From positions 1 to 9,804 of the forward strand of contig CAYQJO010000165.1 in the NCBI GenBank assembly GCA_964417785.1: 9,804 nt of DNA, given 5' to 3'. Position 1 is the first letter of the stretch, and each line of letters opens with the position of its first letter. Made by a program: the position numbers and the translations under genes. Source of the DNA: DAOTUL01 sp034437435 (GTDB lineage: Bacteria; Chloroflexota; Anaerolineae; Aggregatilineales; Phototrophicaceae). Positions 1 to 6,849 of the stretch are shown here, one piece after another. The notes under the pieces were generated by a model, which had not been told where the DNA came from, searched no databases, and worked only from the letters and a program-made list of their open reading frames with translations.

Positions 1-2620
1 GGAACAGGGCTTCGTGGTCACGGCGGTAGTTCAGTGTGCGGTAGGTGAGATACAGCTTGATCGCGCCGGATTCGATGTCGCTGAGCAGATCAATGGGGTT
101 GGCCGATTTGATCGCTTCCAGTGTGGCACGGCGCTGCTCAAAATCGACCGGGCGGCGGTTGTCGGGGTCAACGAGACTGAAGCACCACAATTCATTTCCC
201 TGGTAGAAATCAGGCATGCCGGGTGAGGTCATCTTGAGGAGTGTCTGCGTCAGTGCGTTGAAATAGCCGAAAAAGGCGATACGACGCTGGAAGGGATCGA
301 AGGACTGGCGGAAGCGGTCGTCTTCCAGGATATGAATAACGAAATCGGCGATGGCTCTGGCGTAGGCGTCGTTGGGGTTGATCCAGTTGCTATGGGTCTT
401 GGCCTCGTTGATGGCTTTGTGCATGTAACGGATCACCCGGTCGCGGAATGTGTCGAGATCGGTGGTGTCGATGGGGAACGCGCCGATCATCGACTGGTAG
501 AGCAAATACTCGTCGTTGCGTGAGGGAGCGGGTTCGCTGTTGACCATCGACTTTGCGACATTGTTGATATTCGACCATTCGGCCAGCATGTCGCGCCATT
601 CATCGGGCAGTTCGGAAAGCACGCTGATGCGGGCGCGGACATCCTCGCTGCGTTTGGCATCGTGGGTGGAGGTGGTCAGCATGGTGTGGGGGAAGTCTTT
701 ATCCACGTTGTAGCTGTGGAAGTCCGCCGGTGTGGACCCGAAGCGCTCCGGGTGTCCGCCGACTTCGTTGAGTGAGGTCAGCCGGTTGTAGATATAGAAG
801 GCGGTATCCTCGACGCTCTTCGCCATGACCGGGCCGGTGATCTGCTGGAACTTCATGATGAATTCGCGCAGGTTTGGGCGCAGGCTTTCCGGGAAGTCGA
901 GCCAGTTGTCCATCAGCAGTGTATCCTGCAAGAAATCGAACATGCTGCCGGGCGTGAGTGGATTGCGCTTCTTGGCGAGTTTAACGGCCTGGCGGATGTA
1001 GTAGTCGTCACGCTCAGACGATGTGCCGGGGCCGGTGATATAGGTGCGGTAGATGGGCAGCGCGGCGATGATCTCGCTCATGCCGAAGGCCAGACTGTTC
1101 TGGGTGAAACCCCGGTAGCGGCGGTCCTGTTCCACGATGCGGGCGAGTTCGACACTGCGGGCGTCGATCTCGCTGGTCAGGGATTGGGACATGACCAGTT
1201 TCTTTGTGTAGTCAGTGAGTTCGGCAAAGTCGATCTCCTCACCAATGAAGTCGCTGTACGTCGTGTTGATGGCGGATTCGTTATCGGCGTTCACCAGCAG
1301 GTTGTTGACGGCGTAGAGAAAGTCATAGCCGGTGGTGCCGTAGACGGCCCAGGAAAGGGGTAGCGGCTCGGTCTCGGAAAGGATTTTCTCGACGAGTACA
1401 TAGACAGGCCAGCGCGGTGGGTATACCTGAGCCTGACGCAGCGCTTCCAGCCGGTCGCTGATGGGGCTGTCGGTTTCAAGTTTGCCCAGACGGTACTCGA
1501 CGCTGCGGCGCAGATAGGCTTCCTGCAAACGGCGGAAGTAGGCTTCCGGGTCCCACAGGCCGTCGGGGTGGTCGATGCGCAGACCACTGACTTTGCCCTC
1601 GGCCAGCAGACTCAGCGCCAGCCGGTGGGTGTCCTCGAAGACCTGCGGGGCTTCGATGCGGATGGCGGCCATGTCGTTGATGTCGAAGAAGCGGCGGTAA
1701 TTGATCTCATCGGTGGCGACGCGCCAGTAGGACAGGCGATAGGGCTGGCGTGCGAGAATGCCGTCCAGCATATCGAAGCTGGATGGGACTTGCGGATCGC
1801 CGTTGACTTTCTCCAGGCCGGCCTGTATGGCGGTGCGGAACACCTCGCTTTTATCGAACAGGCCCAGGAGTCGCCAGCGGATAATCACCTGTTCACGCCG
1901 TCGGGCGATGGCCTCATCCGGGTTGCGGGTGGTGTATAGGGGCAAATACTGGATGGAGTGGATGACGCTGGATAATTCCATCTCCACCCAATCCTCATAG
2001 CCGCCCTGTTCCAGCAGCAGGTCCAGCACCACCGCCAGGATGATGCCATAGGTATCGGGTGTGATGGGAAATTGGTGTTCGTAGTAGTGCAGGTAGAAAT
2101 CACCGTGCCAGTAGACGAGTTTCAGCTCTCCGGCTTCCAACACGCGCCCAAAGTGATCGCCCAGGATGGGAATGAGGACTTTGTTATCCAGCAAACGGTT
2201 TTGTGGATACCAGTCGATGTCGAAATAGTGGGCGTATTCCGATGACGGACCCTGCTTAAGAACGTCCATCCACCATAGGTTCTCGGTGTTGACGCCCATA
2301 TGGTTTGGTACGATGTCGAGCAGCAGGCCCATTTCGTGGTCGCGGAGTGTTTCGACAAGCTGGTTAAAATCGTCTTCGCTACCCAGGACCGGGTTGAATT
2401 CGTTATAGTTGATGGTGTCATAGCCGTGTGTACTGCCGGAACGTGGGCGGAACAGCGGTGAAGCATACAGATCGCTGATGCCCAGTTCGTGCAGGTAGTC
2501 CACCAGAGCGGCGGCGTCCTGGAAGGTGAAATCGGCGTTGAATTGCAGGCGGTAGGTGGCGCGAGGCATGCGCGGACGCTGCATAATCTCGTCCAGAACC
2601 GCGTCGATTTGCTCGATCAT
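1..2620 (-). CDS. treY: Malto-oligosyltrehalose synthase TreY, C-terminus cut by left edge
   Basis: This GH13 enzyme isomerises the reducing-end alpha-1,4 bond of a malto-oligosaccharide into an alpha,alpha-1,1 bond, giving maltooligosyl-trehalose; it acts in the cytoplasm. In the 873 codons present I see the N-terminal PRATYRLQFN block (residues 19-28), GSTHGYD (62-68), DIVPNHM (102-108), GLRIDHPDG with probable nucleophile D350, VEKIL with probable acid/base E411, and the TreY signature THDAKRSEDVRAR with H653 and D654. No stop occurs before the window edge, so the last part of the protein lies outside. The ATG at 2620 overlaps the treZ stop (ATGA), which implies translational coupling; no strong Shine-Dalgarno is visible. 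ATGs at codons 13 and 18 are alternatives, and codon 18 sits directly before the conserved PRATYRLQF. The family identification is firm. Confidence 0.96.
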   Translation of the reverse strand, partial: MIEQIDAVLDEIMQRPRMPRATYRLQFNADFTFQDAAALVDYLHELGISDLYASPLFRPRSGSTHGYDTINYNEFNPVLGSEDDFNQLVETLRDHEMGLLLDIVPNHMGVNTENLWWMDVLKQGPSSEYAHYFDIDWYPQNRLLDNKVLIPILGDHFGRVLEAGELKLVYWHGDFYLHYYEHQFPITPDTYGIILAVVLDLLLEQGGYEDWVEMELSSVIHSIQYLPLYTTRNPDEAIARRREQVIIRWRLLGLFDKSEVFRTAIQAGLEKVNGDPQVPSSFDMLDGILARQPYRLSYWRVATDEINYRRFFDINDMAAIRIEAPQVFEDTHRLALSLLAEGKVSGLRIDHPDGLWDPEAYFRRLQEAYLRRSVEYRLGKLETDSPISDRLEALRQAQVYPPRWPVYVLVEKILSETEPLPLSWAVYGTTGYDFLYAVNNLLVNADNESAINTTYSDFIGEEIDFAELTDYTKKLVMSQSLTSEIDARSVELARIVEQDRRYRGFTQNSLAFGMSEIIAALPIYRTYITGPGTSSERDDYYIRQAVKLAKKRNPLTPGSMFDFLQDTLLMDNWLDFPESLRPNLREFIMKFQQITGPVMAKSVEDTAFYIYNRLTSLNEVGGHPERFGSTPADFHSYNVDKDFPHTMLTTSTHDAKRSEDVRARISVLSELPDEWRDMLAEWSNINNVAKSMVNSEPAPSRNDEYLLYQSMIGAFPIDTTDLDTFRDRVIRYMHKAINEAKTHSNWINPNDAYARAIADFVIHILEDDRFRQSFDPFQRRIAFFGYFNALTQTLLKMTSPGMPDFYQGNELWCFSLVDPDNRRPVDFEQRRATLEAIKSANPIDLLSDIESGAIKLYLTYRTLNYRRDHEALF

Positions 2621-4404
2621 GAGGTTACACTTTCGTAGATGGCGAAAGATTTGGGAGGCAAGGCGATTACATCTCCGGGTTGATCGGGTGCGCTGGCAAC
2701 CGATGCGTAGAGCAAGCGCCATTCACCCTCTGCCGGGAGCGATTGGGTTTCGTGCAGGTGGAAATTCATGTAAATTCGCAGACTCTCGCTCTCGGCATAC
2801 CGACCGAGACAGATCATGCGAGCGTCAGTATCACCATAGATTATGGTATCGGCGCGATTGGGGTTGGTCAGGGCCGGATGCTGGCGGCGCAGGGCCAGCA
2901 GATCGCCATAAAGCCGGTATATCTCGGATTGTTCGCGCCGGTCATGGTTGAGTTTGGCTCGCTGAAACGTCGCTTCGGATTGTGGATCGGGTACGGTGCC
3001 TTTCCAGGCGAAGGCGGCGAACTCTTCGGCGCGACCTTTGCGCACCGCTTCGACCAGACCGGGGTCGGTGTGGGATACGAAATACTGGAACGGTGCTGTC
3101 TCGCCGTATTCTTCGCCCATGAAGATGAGTGGCACATAGGGTGAGGTGAGCAGCAGGGCGGCAGCGATCTTCAGACCATTCAGATCAGTTAACTCGGTGA
3201 GGCGCTCGCCCAGCATACGGTTGCCGACCTGATCGTGATTTTGCGTGCAGACAATGAAGCGATCCGCCGGAATATCATGAGATGAGGTGCCGTACCGTCG
3301 CTGGCGGGCGGGTGAATACTGGCCGGAATAGGTGAAGCCCTCGCTCAGCACCTTGAGCATCAGGCTGAAATCGGTGTAATCGGCGTAGTAGCCATCAGAC
3401 TCGCCGGTGAGGGTGCAGTGCAGAACATGGTGCAGGTCGTCCAGCCATTGACCGTCCAACCCGTAGCCGTTGGCCTCGCGGGGAAGTGTTAGCTTGCGGT
3501 CGCTGCGGTCGTTCTCGGCGATCAGGTCTACATGGCGGTTATGGTTGGCGGCCCAATTGTGGACAGTGGTCGCCAGTTCTTCCAGGAATGGTCGGGCGGA
3601 GAAGTCGAAGAGGGCGTGGGTGGCGTCCAACCGGAGACCATCAATGTGATATTCGTCCAGCCAGTAGACGGCGTTGTCGATGAAGAAGCGGCGCACCGGG
3701 TCGCTGTGGGGACCGTCCAGGTTCACGCTATCGCCCCAGGGGCTGTGGTAGCGGTCGGTGAAATAGGGGCCGTAATCCCAGAGGTAGTTGCCCTCCGGTC
3801 CCAGGTGGTTGTAGACCACATCCAGGAAGACCGCCAGCCCGGTCTGGTGGGCGGCGTTGACCAGCCGTTTGAATCCGTCCACACCGCCATAGTCGTAATG
3901 AGGAGCATAAAGCTGCACCCCGTCATAGCCCCAGTTACGCGAGCCTGGGAACTGGGCCACCGGCATGATATTCAGGGTTGTGATGCCGAAGTCTTTGAGC
4001 CGCTGTAAATGTGGGATGATGGCGTCGAAAGTGCCTTCGGGTGTATAGGTGCCGACGTGCAACTCATAGAATACGCTGTTTCGACGTGACGGCGGACACC
4101 AGCCGTCGTCGTCCCAATCAAAGGACGGATCGACAATCTGTGAGGGTCCGTGAACGCCATCGGGCTGTTGTCTTGAAGCGGGATCAGGGCGCTCTTTTTC
4201 GCCATCAATCCGGTAGACATAGCGGTCGCCGGGTTGTGCATCCAGGCTGGTGCAGGTGAAGTAACCGGCGTCGTTGCGCATCATAGTCAGGTAAGTGTCC
4301 TGGCGCAGCAGATGGACTTCGATGTGTTCAGCGATTGGTGACCAGACCACAAAACGTGTCCCGTCGTGGCTGTAAGTCGCCCCGAGCGGTTCTCGATTGA
4401 GCAT
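2617..4404 (-). CDS. treZ: Malto-oligosyltrehalose trehalohydrolase TreZ
   Basis: TreZ hydrolyses the alpha-1,4 bond next to the terminal trehalosyl unit made by TreY, releasing trehalose and a shortened glucan. The protein has 595 residues, normal for the family. An N-terminal E-set/CBM48-like beta domain (about 5-90) precedes the GH13 barrel (about 100-470) and a C-terminal beta domain. Visible motifs are FYELHVGTYTPEGTF (about 112-126), DVVYNHLGPEGN from D195, GLRLDATHA with probable nucleophile D260, LIAEND with probable acid/base E297, and QNHDQVGNR with H390 and D391 at the transition-state-stabilising position. The ATG at 4404 is preceded by AAAGG nine bases away. It is the first gene of a treZ-treY operon, and the last four bases overlap treY. 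No treX/glgX debranching gene is in the window. There is no signal peptide, so it acts in the cytoplasm. Confidence 0.97.
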   Translation of the reverse strand: MLNREPLGATYSHDGTRFVVWSPIAEHIEVHLLRQDTYLTMMRNDAGYFTCTSLDAQPGDRYVYRIDGEKERPDPASRQQPDGVHGPSQIVDPSFDWDDDGWCPPSRRNSVFYELHVGTYTPEGTFDAIIPHLQRLKDFGITTLNIMPVAQFPGSRNWGYDGVQLYAPHYDYGGVDGFKRLVNAAHQTGLAVFLDVVYNHLGPEGNYLWDYGPYFTDRYHSPWGDSVNLDGPHSDPVRRFFIDNAVYWLDEYHIDGLRLDATHALFDFSARPFLEELATTVHNWAANHNRHVDLIAENDRSDRKLTLPREANGYGLDGQWLDDLHHVLHCTLTGESDGYYADYTDFSLMLKVLSEGFTYSGQYSPARQRRYGTSSHDIPADRFIVCTQNHDQVGNRMLGERLTELTDLNGLKIAAALLLTSPYVPLIFMGEEYGETAPFQYFVSHTDPGLVEAVRKGRAEEFAAFAWKGTVPDPQSEATFQRAKLNHDRREQSEIYRLYGDLLALRRQHPALTNPNRADTIIYGDTDARMICLGRYAESESLRIYMNFHLHETQSLPAEGEWRLLYASVASAPDQPGDVIALPPKSFAIYESVTS

Positions 4405-4413
4405 ACTGGAATA

Positions 4414-4418
4414 CCTTT
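4414..4418 (-). promoter_or_regulatory. Ribosome binding site of treZ
   Basis: The minus strand reads AAAGG, nine bases before the ATG at 4404. It supports that start for treZ. Confidence 0.6.
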
Positions 4419-4439
4419 CGTGCAGGGAAAATCACGCCC

Positions 4440-4445
4440 ATTATA
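4440..4445 (-). promoter_or_regulatory. Candidate -10 box of the treZ-treY promoter
   Basis: The minus strand reads a perfect TATAAT at 4445-4440, about 35 bases before the treZ ATG, leaving room for a short leader of about 30 nt with the AAAGG ribosome site. No good -35 hexamer is found 16-18 bp upstream; that position falls inside the terminator stem of the cytochrome gene. The match to sigma-70-type promoters is seen directly, but activity is inferred. Confidence 0.5.
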
Positions 4446-4449
4446 CACG

Positions 4450-4481
4450 AAAAGCCAGACGGCCCCGTTTGGGACCGCCTG
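4450..4481 (-). terminator. Rho-independent terminator of the cytochrome gene
   Basis: Read on the minus strand, the RNA starts about 34 bases after the cytochrome stop and forms an 11-bp stem around a four-base AAAC loop. The arms are CAGGCGGUCCC and GGGGCCGUCUG (4481-4471 and 4466-4456). The stem is unbroken only in the minus-strand RNA, where two positions are G-U wobbles; on the plus strand the same positions are A-C mismatches. GCUUUUCG follows as a short U-tract. The strand asymmetry supports termination of leftward transcription from the cytochrome gene. Confidence 0.7.
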
Positions 4482-4515
4482 TAATCTGTCAATTGCTGTG
4501 TTCAGGAGAGCTTGC

Positions 4516-6675
4516 TTATTGAACGGGTGGCCGGGTGTAGCTGGCAACCGCATCCTCGCCCCCCAATGATTCGAGGCTGTCGTAAAGTGCCTGAAGCACA
4601 TAGTCGGCGTTGTGGGCGAATGCACCGGGGTCTTTGGCGACATACTGGTAATTGTAGGCAGCCCGCAGCAGTGTGGGTGTCCACATATTATAGCGATTGT
4701 CGCGGCTGACTTCATCGTCATCCACTTCGCCGTTGCCGTTGGTGTCGATGAACCAGTACGGGTAGGAGGCCGGTACGTAGAGGATGGCCTCGCCCAGTGT
4801 GTCGGCTGCGTAAGCCTGAATCTGGACCATCAGATCGGTGTGCAGAGTTTCGATCTCGGCAGCAACCGGCTCGGTTACATCGCCGTCACCGTCGTAATCG
4901 ACCGCTTCTACATTATTGGCTTCCTGGCGGATCAGCATGATGTCTTCTGCTGTCTCCACATCTTCGTGGCAGTCGGTGCAGAAGTCCACACGGTTTTCCA
5001 GTGCGTGGGTGTCATGGCAGCTTGTGCAGGTCTGCATGTCCTCAGCGTGGAAAAAGCGTCCGCTGTATTCCTTGCCTTCATATTGAGCAGCACCCTGGGC
5101 TTCCGCGCCAAAGAGCGTCGCACCAGCAGCAAAGTAATGCGGGTTGCGGAAGTTGAGGTCCTCGGAGACTTCATCAGGACCGACACCGGCGTTCATGATG
5201 GCGTTGGTCACGCTGACCGACGACTCGCGGCCCTGGTGGCAGTTAAGGCAGATATTGTTCGGCTCTTCTTCGCCGAAGGTCACAACGGCACCGCTGGGCA
5301 TCTCAACCTCGTCCACGACATAGGGTTCGAATTCGTCCGACACATCAACGTGGCAGGTGGTGCAGGCCAGTTCATTCGATGGTTCCATGGCAATCGTGAC
5401 GCCATGCTCCAGGAAGAAGGGCAGACCGGTGGCCGTGTGACACTTGGTGCAGGAGGCGGCAACCTCGCCGTCTTCATCCCAATGGCGGAACGCTTCGGCG
5501 GTTGCGTCGAAGTGACCGGGGTCGTCGCGGTGGGCCAGTGACAGATCGACGCCTTCGTCCATCTGCATGTTGAGTACCTCAATCGAGTCATAGAGCAGTT
5601 CGATGTGGTACTTGGCATTGTGGGCGTAGTTGCCGGGGTCCTTCAGCGAGACCTGGTAGTTATAGACAGCCTGGAGCAGATGGCCGGTGAAGGAGTTGTA
5701 GCGGTTGCCGTAGTTGGCTTCCTCTTCGCCCGGTTCGCCATCGCCGTCGCCGTCGATGAAGAAGTAGGGATAGCTGTGCGAGTCGTAAACGATGGGCGTA
5801 CCGGCTACGTTGCTGGCGTAAAGCTGGATGGCCTCGTAGAGCATCTCCTGAAGGGTTTCGATCTCTTCGGCAATGCCTTCGCGGATGTCGCCGTCGCCGT
5901 CGTAGTCGATCATGGAGCCACTCATGCGGACCTCGACCAGTTCGTCAACGTCGTCCACCAGATGGCAGGTATCGCATTCGTCGATCTTGATTTCGAGTGT
6001 GTGCGGGTTGTGGCAGTCGGAGCAGTTATCGTAGCCTTCCACATGCTCAAAGCGCATCTGGTAGGATTTCCCCTCAAACTGGTAGCCGCCCTGAACCTCG
6101 GAGCCGTAAACGGAAGCTGCTGCTGCATAGTAGTGGATGTTGATGAAGCCCAGTTCGGGATCGACGGCGTTCATATCGTCCATCAAACCGGCGTTTTCCA
6201 GCGCGGCGTTGACCTGAACAGTGGATGCGCGACCCTGATGGCAGACCATACAACGGGTGGCATCGCCCTGGTTCTCAACTTGGAGGCCAGAGGGGAATTC
6301 GACCATCGTCAGATGCGACGCGACCGGGTTGTGGCAGGCATCGCAGTTTACGACGGTTCCGATGGGAGCGGGGTTTTCTACCGAGCCGAAGTCGGTATCA
6401 TCCACACCCAGATAATCGCGGTAGCCCGTTGTCGAATGGCAGGTTGCACACTCTACTGGCACTTCGCCGTCTTCGTCCCAGTGAACAAAGGCTTCGGCTT
6501 CAGCGTCTGCGTGGGGAGAGTTCATCCAGGCGTCGTAATAGCCCTGCAAAAACAGGGGGGCAGGTTCTTCACCCTCATCCTGGGCCTGCACAGCCGTTGG
6601 CTGTGAGATCAGGAGAACGATACCCGCCACGACGAGCAGAGCGCCGCATAGAACGAGTAAATGATGTTTCTTCAT
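4516..6675 (-). CDS. Exported decaheme c-type cytochrome, tandem pentaheme repeat with EF-hand-like loops
   Basis: The 719-residue protein starts MKKHHLL, has a hydrophobic segment (about 6-24) and a likely signal-peptidase I site after A31 (AVQA|QDEG); no C-terminal membrane anchor or lipobox is seen. Ten CXXCH heme-binding motifs begin at C76, C111, C142, C218, C234, C409, C438, C476, C550 and C566. The two groups of five repeat with a spacing of about 327-336 residues. Six further histidines are conserved between units (H55/388, H65/398, H181/513, H211/543, H225/557, H352/688), enough to be distal ligands. Each unit also has two acidic EF-hand-like loops (D257 and D308; D593 and D644). I infer an exported electron-transfer protein; partner and acceptor are unknown. 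The start is set at the ATG because GGAG lies nine bases upstream; the in-frame TTG at 6690 would place that GGAG inside the coding sequence. It has its own terminator, and its neighbours are sugar enzymes. Confidence 0.9.
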   Translation of the reverse strand: MKKHHLLVLCGALLVVAGIVLLISQPTAVQAQDEGEEPAPLFLQGYYDAWMNSPHADAEAEAFVHWDEDGEVPVECATCHSTTGYRDYLGVDDTDFGSVENPAPIGTVVNCDACHNPVASHLTMVEFPSGLQVENQGDATRCMVCHQGRASTVQVNAALENAGLMDDMNAVDPELGFINIHYYAAAASVYGSEVQGGYQFEGKSYQMRFEHVEGYDNCSDCHNPHTLEIKIDECDTCHLVDDVDELVEVRMSGSMIDYDGDGDIREGIAEEIETLQEMLYEAIQLYASNVAGTPIVYDSHSYPYFFIDGDGDGEPGEEEANYGNRYNSFTGHLLQAVYNYQVSLKDPGNYAHNAKYHIELLYDSIEVLNMQMDEGVDLSLAHRDDPGHFDATAEAFRHWDEDGEVAASCTKCHTATGLPFFLEHGVTIAMEPSNELACTTCHVDVSDEFEPYVVDEVEMPSGAVVTFGEEEPNNICLNCHQGRESSVSVTNAIMNAGVGPDEVSEDLNFRNPHYFAAGATLFGAEAQGAAQYEGKEYSGRFFHAEDMQTCTSCHDTHALENRVDFCTDCHEDVETAEDIMLIRQEANNVEAVDYDGDGDVTEPVAAEIETLHTDLMVQIQAYAADTLGEAILYVPASYPYWFIDTNGNGEVDDDEVSRDNRYNMWTPTLLRAAYNYQYVAKDPGAFAHNADYVLQALYDSLESLGGEDAVASYTRPPVQ
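4561..5514 (-). repeat. Cytochrome internal repeat, second pentaheme unit
   Basis: This encodes about residues 388-705 and matches the first unit block by block: EAFRHWDEDGEV, five CXXCH motifs, CHQGRESSV, NPHYFAAGATLFGAEAQG, VDYDGDGD, SYPYWFID and AYNYQ..KDPG.FAHNA. The divergence is visible throughout, so this is an old duplication and not a recent DNA-level one. Confidence 0.85.
5566..6513 (-). repeat. Cytochrome internal repeat, first pentaheme unit
   Basis: This encodes about residues 55-370. The corresponding blocks are EAFVHWDEDGEV, five CXXCH motifs, CHQGRASTV, NIHYYAAAASVYGSEVQG, IDYDGDGD, SYPYFFID and VYNYQ..KDPGNYAHNA. The order and spacing are the same as in the second unit, with an offset of about 333 residues near the first heme and 336 at the end. 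Confidence 0.85.
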
Positions 6676-6684
6676 AAGAAGATT

Positions 6685-6688
6685 CTCC
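6685..6688 (-). promoter_or_regulatory. Ribosome binding site that sets the cytochrome start
   Basis: The minus strand reads TTGGAGAATCTTCTTATG. The GGAG is nine bases before the ATG at 6675, and the ATG opens a typical signal peptide (MKKHH followed by a hydrophobic stretch). This favours the ATG over the in-frame TTG just upstream. Confidence 0.7.
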
Positions 6689-6727
6689 AAAATAACAATA
6701 GCATGAGCCGAGACCGACTCTTCTTAT

Positions 6728-6756
6728 GGTTTATTGTCTCAGATATGGCGAGTCAA
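6728..6756 (-). promoter_or_regulatory. Weak candidate promoter of the cytochrome gene
   Basis: The minus strand has TTGACT (6756-6751, five of six to the -35 consensus), then 17 bases and TAAACC as a poor -10 element. The position is right for a leader of about 45-50 nt, but the -10 match is weak, so this is only a suggestion. Confidence 0.2.
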
Positions 6757-6759
6757 CGC

Positions 6760-6777
6760 ATCAACCGCAAGGTTGAT
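6760..6777. repeat. Short hairpin with GCAA loop upstream of the cytochrome gene
   Basis: ATCAACC at 6760-6766 and GGTTGAT at 6771-6777 form a perfect 7-bp inverted repeat around GCAA, a GNRA-type loop on the plus strand. A third copy, GGTTGAT at 6794-6800, lies 23 bases from the second. It sits just upstream of the weak cytochrome promoter, so it could be an operator, but no function is shown. Confidence 0.4.
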
Positions 6778-6812
6778 ATTAGATCGATAGAGGGGTTGAT
6801 TTGAGGTGATAG

Positions 6813-6836
6813 AGGGCGCAGATGAAGCTGCGCCCT
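6813..6836 (-). terminator. Hairpin after the beta-mannosidase gene, possible terminator or dispersed palindrome
   Basis: A perfect 9-bp inverted repeat (AGGGCGCAG / CTGCGCCCT, six-base loop) begins 13 bases after the beta-mannosidase stop. On the minus strand it is followed by CUAUCACC, so there is no U-tract. It may be a non-canonical terminator, an mRNA 3'-end stabiliser, or one copy of a short palindrome scattered in the genome. The structure is certain; its role is not. Confidence 0.4.
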
Positions 6837-6849
6837 ACAGTGTTGTGGG

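Noticed and set aside
4612..5541. Long open frame (309 codons) on the plus strand opposite the cytochrome second unit
   Set aside because: It is the same kind of antisense shadow. It appears in both repeat units because both share the same coding bias, and it carries no recognisable domain.
4561..6513. Tandem repeat as a sign of a recent DNA duplication or assembly artefact
   Set aside because: The two units differ at many residues and have small length differences between blocks, so they are an old duplication and not a collapsed or doubled assembly.
5605..6606. Long open frame (333 codons) on the plus strand opposite the cytochrome first unit
   Set aside because: It is the complement of the heme-motif gene. 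Its valine-rich, motif-free translation is what antisense of Asp, His and Asn codons gives; it has no ribosome site and its partner frame has ten CXXCH motifs.
6646..6675. Possible lipoprotein box around C10 of the cytochrome (LVLC)
   Set aside because: The residue before the cysteine is leucine, not Gly, Ala or Ser, and the cysteine lies too early, inside the hydrophobic stretch. A signal-peptidase I site after A31 fits better.
6676..6690. TTG start of the cytochrome at 6690
   Set aside because: It would put the GGAG ribosome site inside the coding sequence. The ATG at 6675 begins a standard signal peptide with proper spacing to GGAG.
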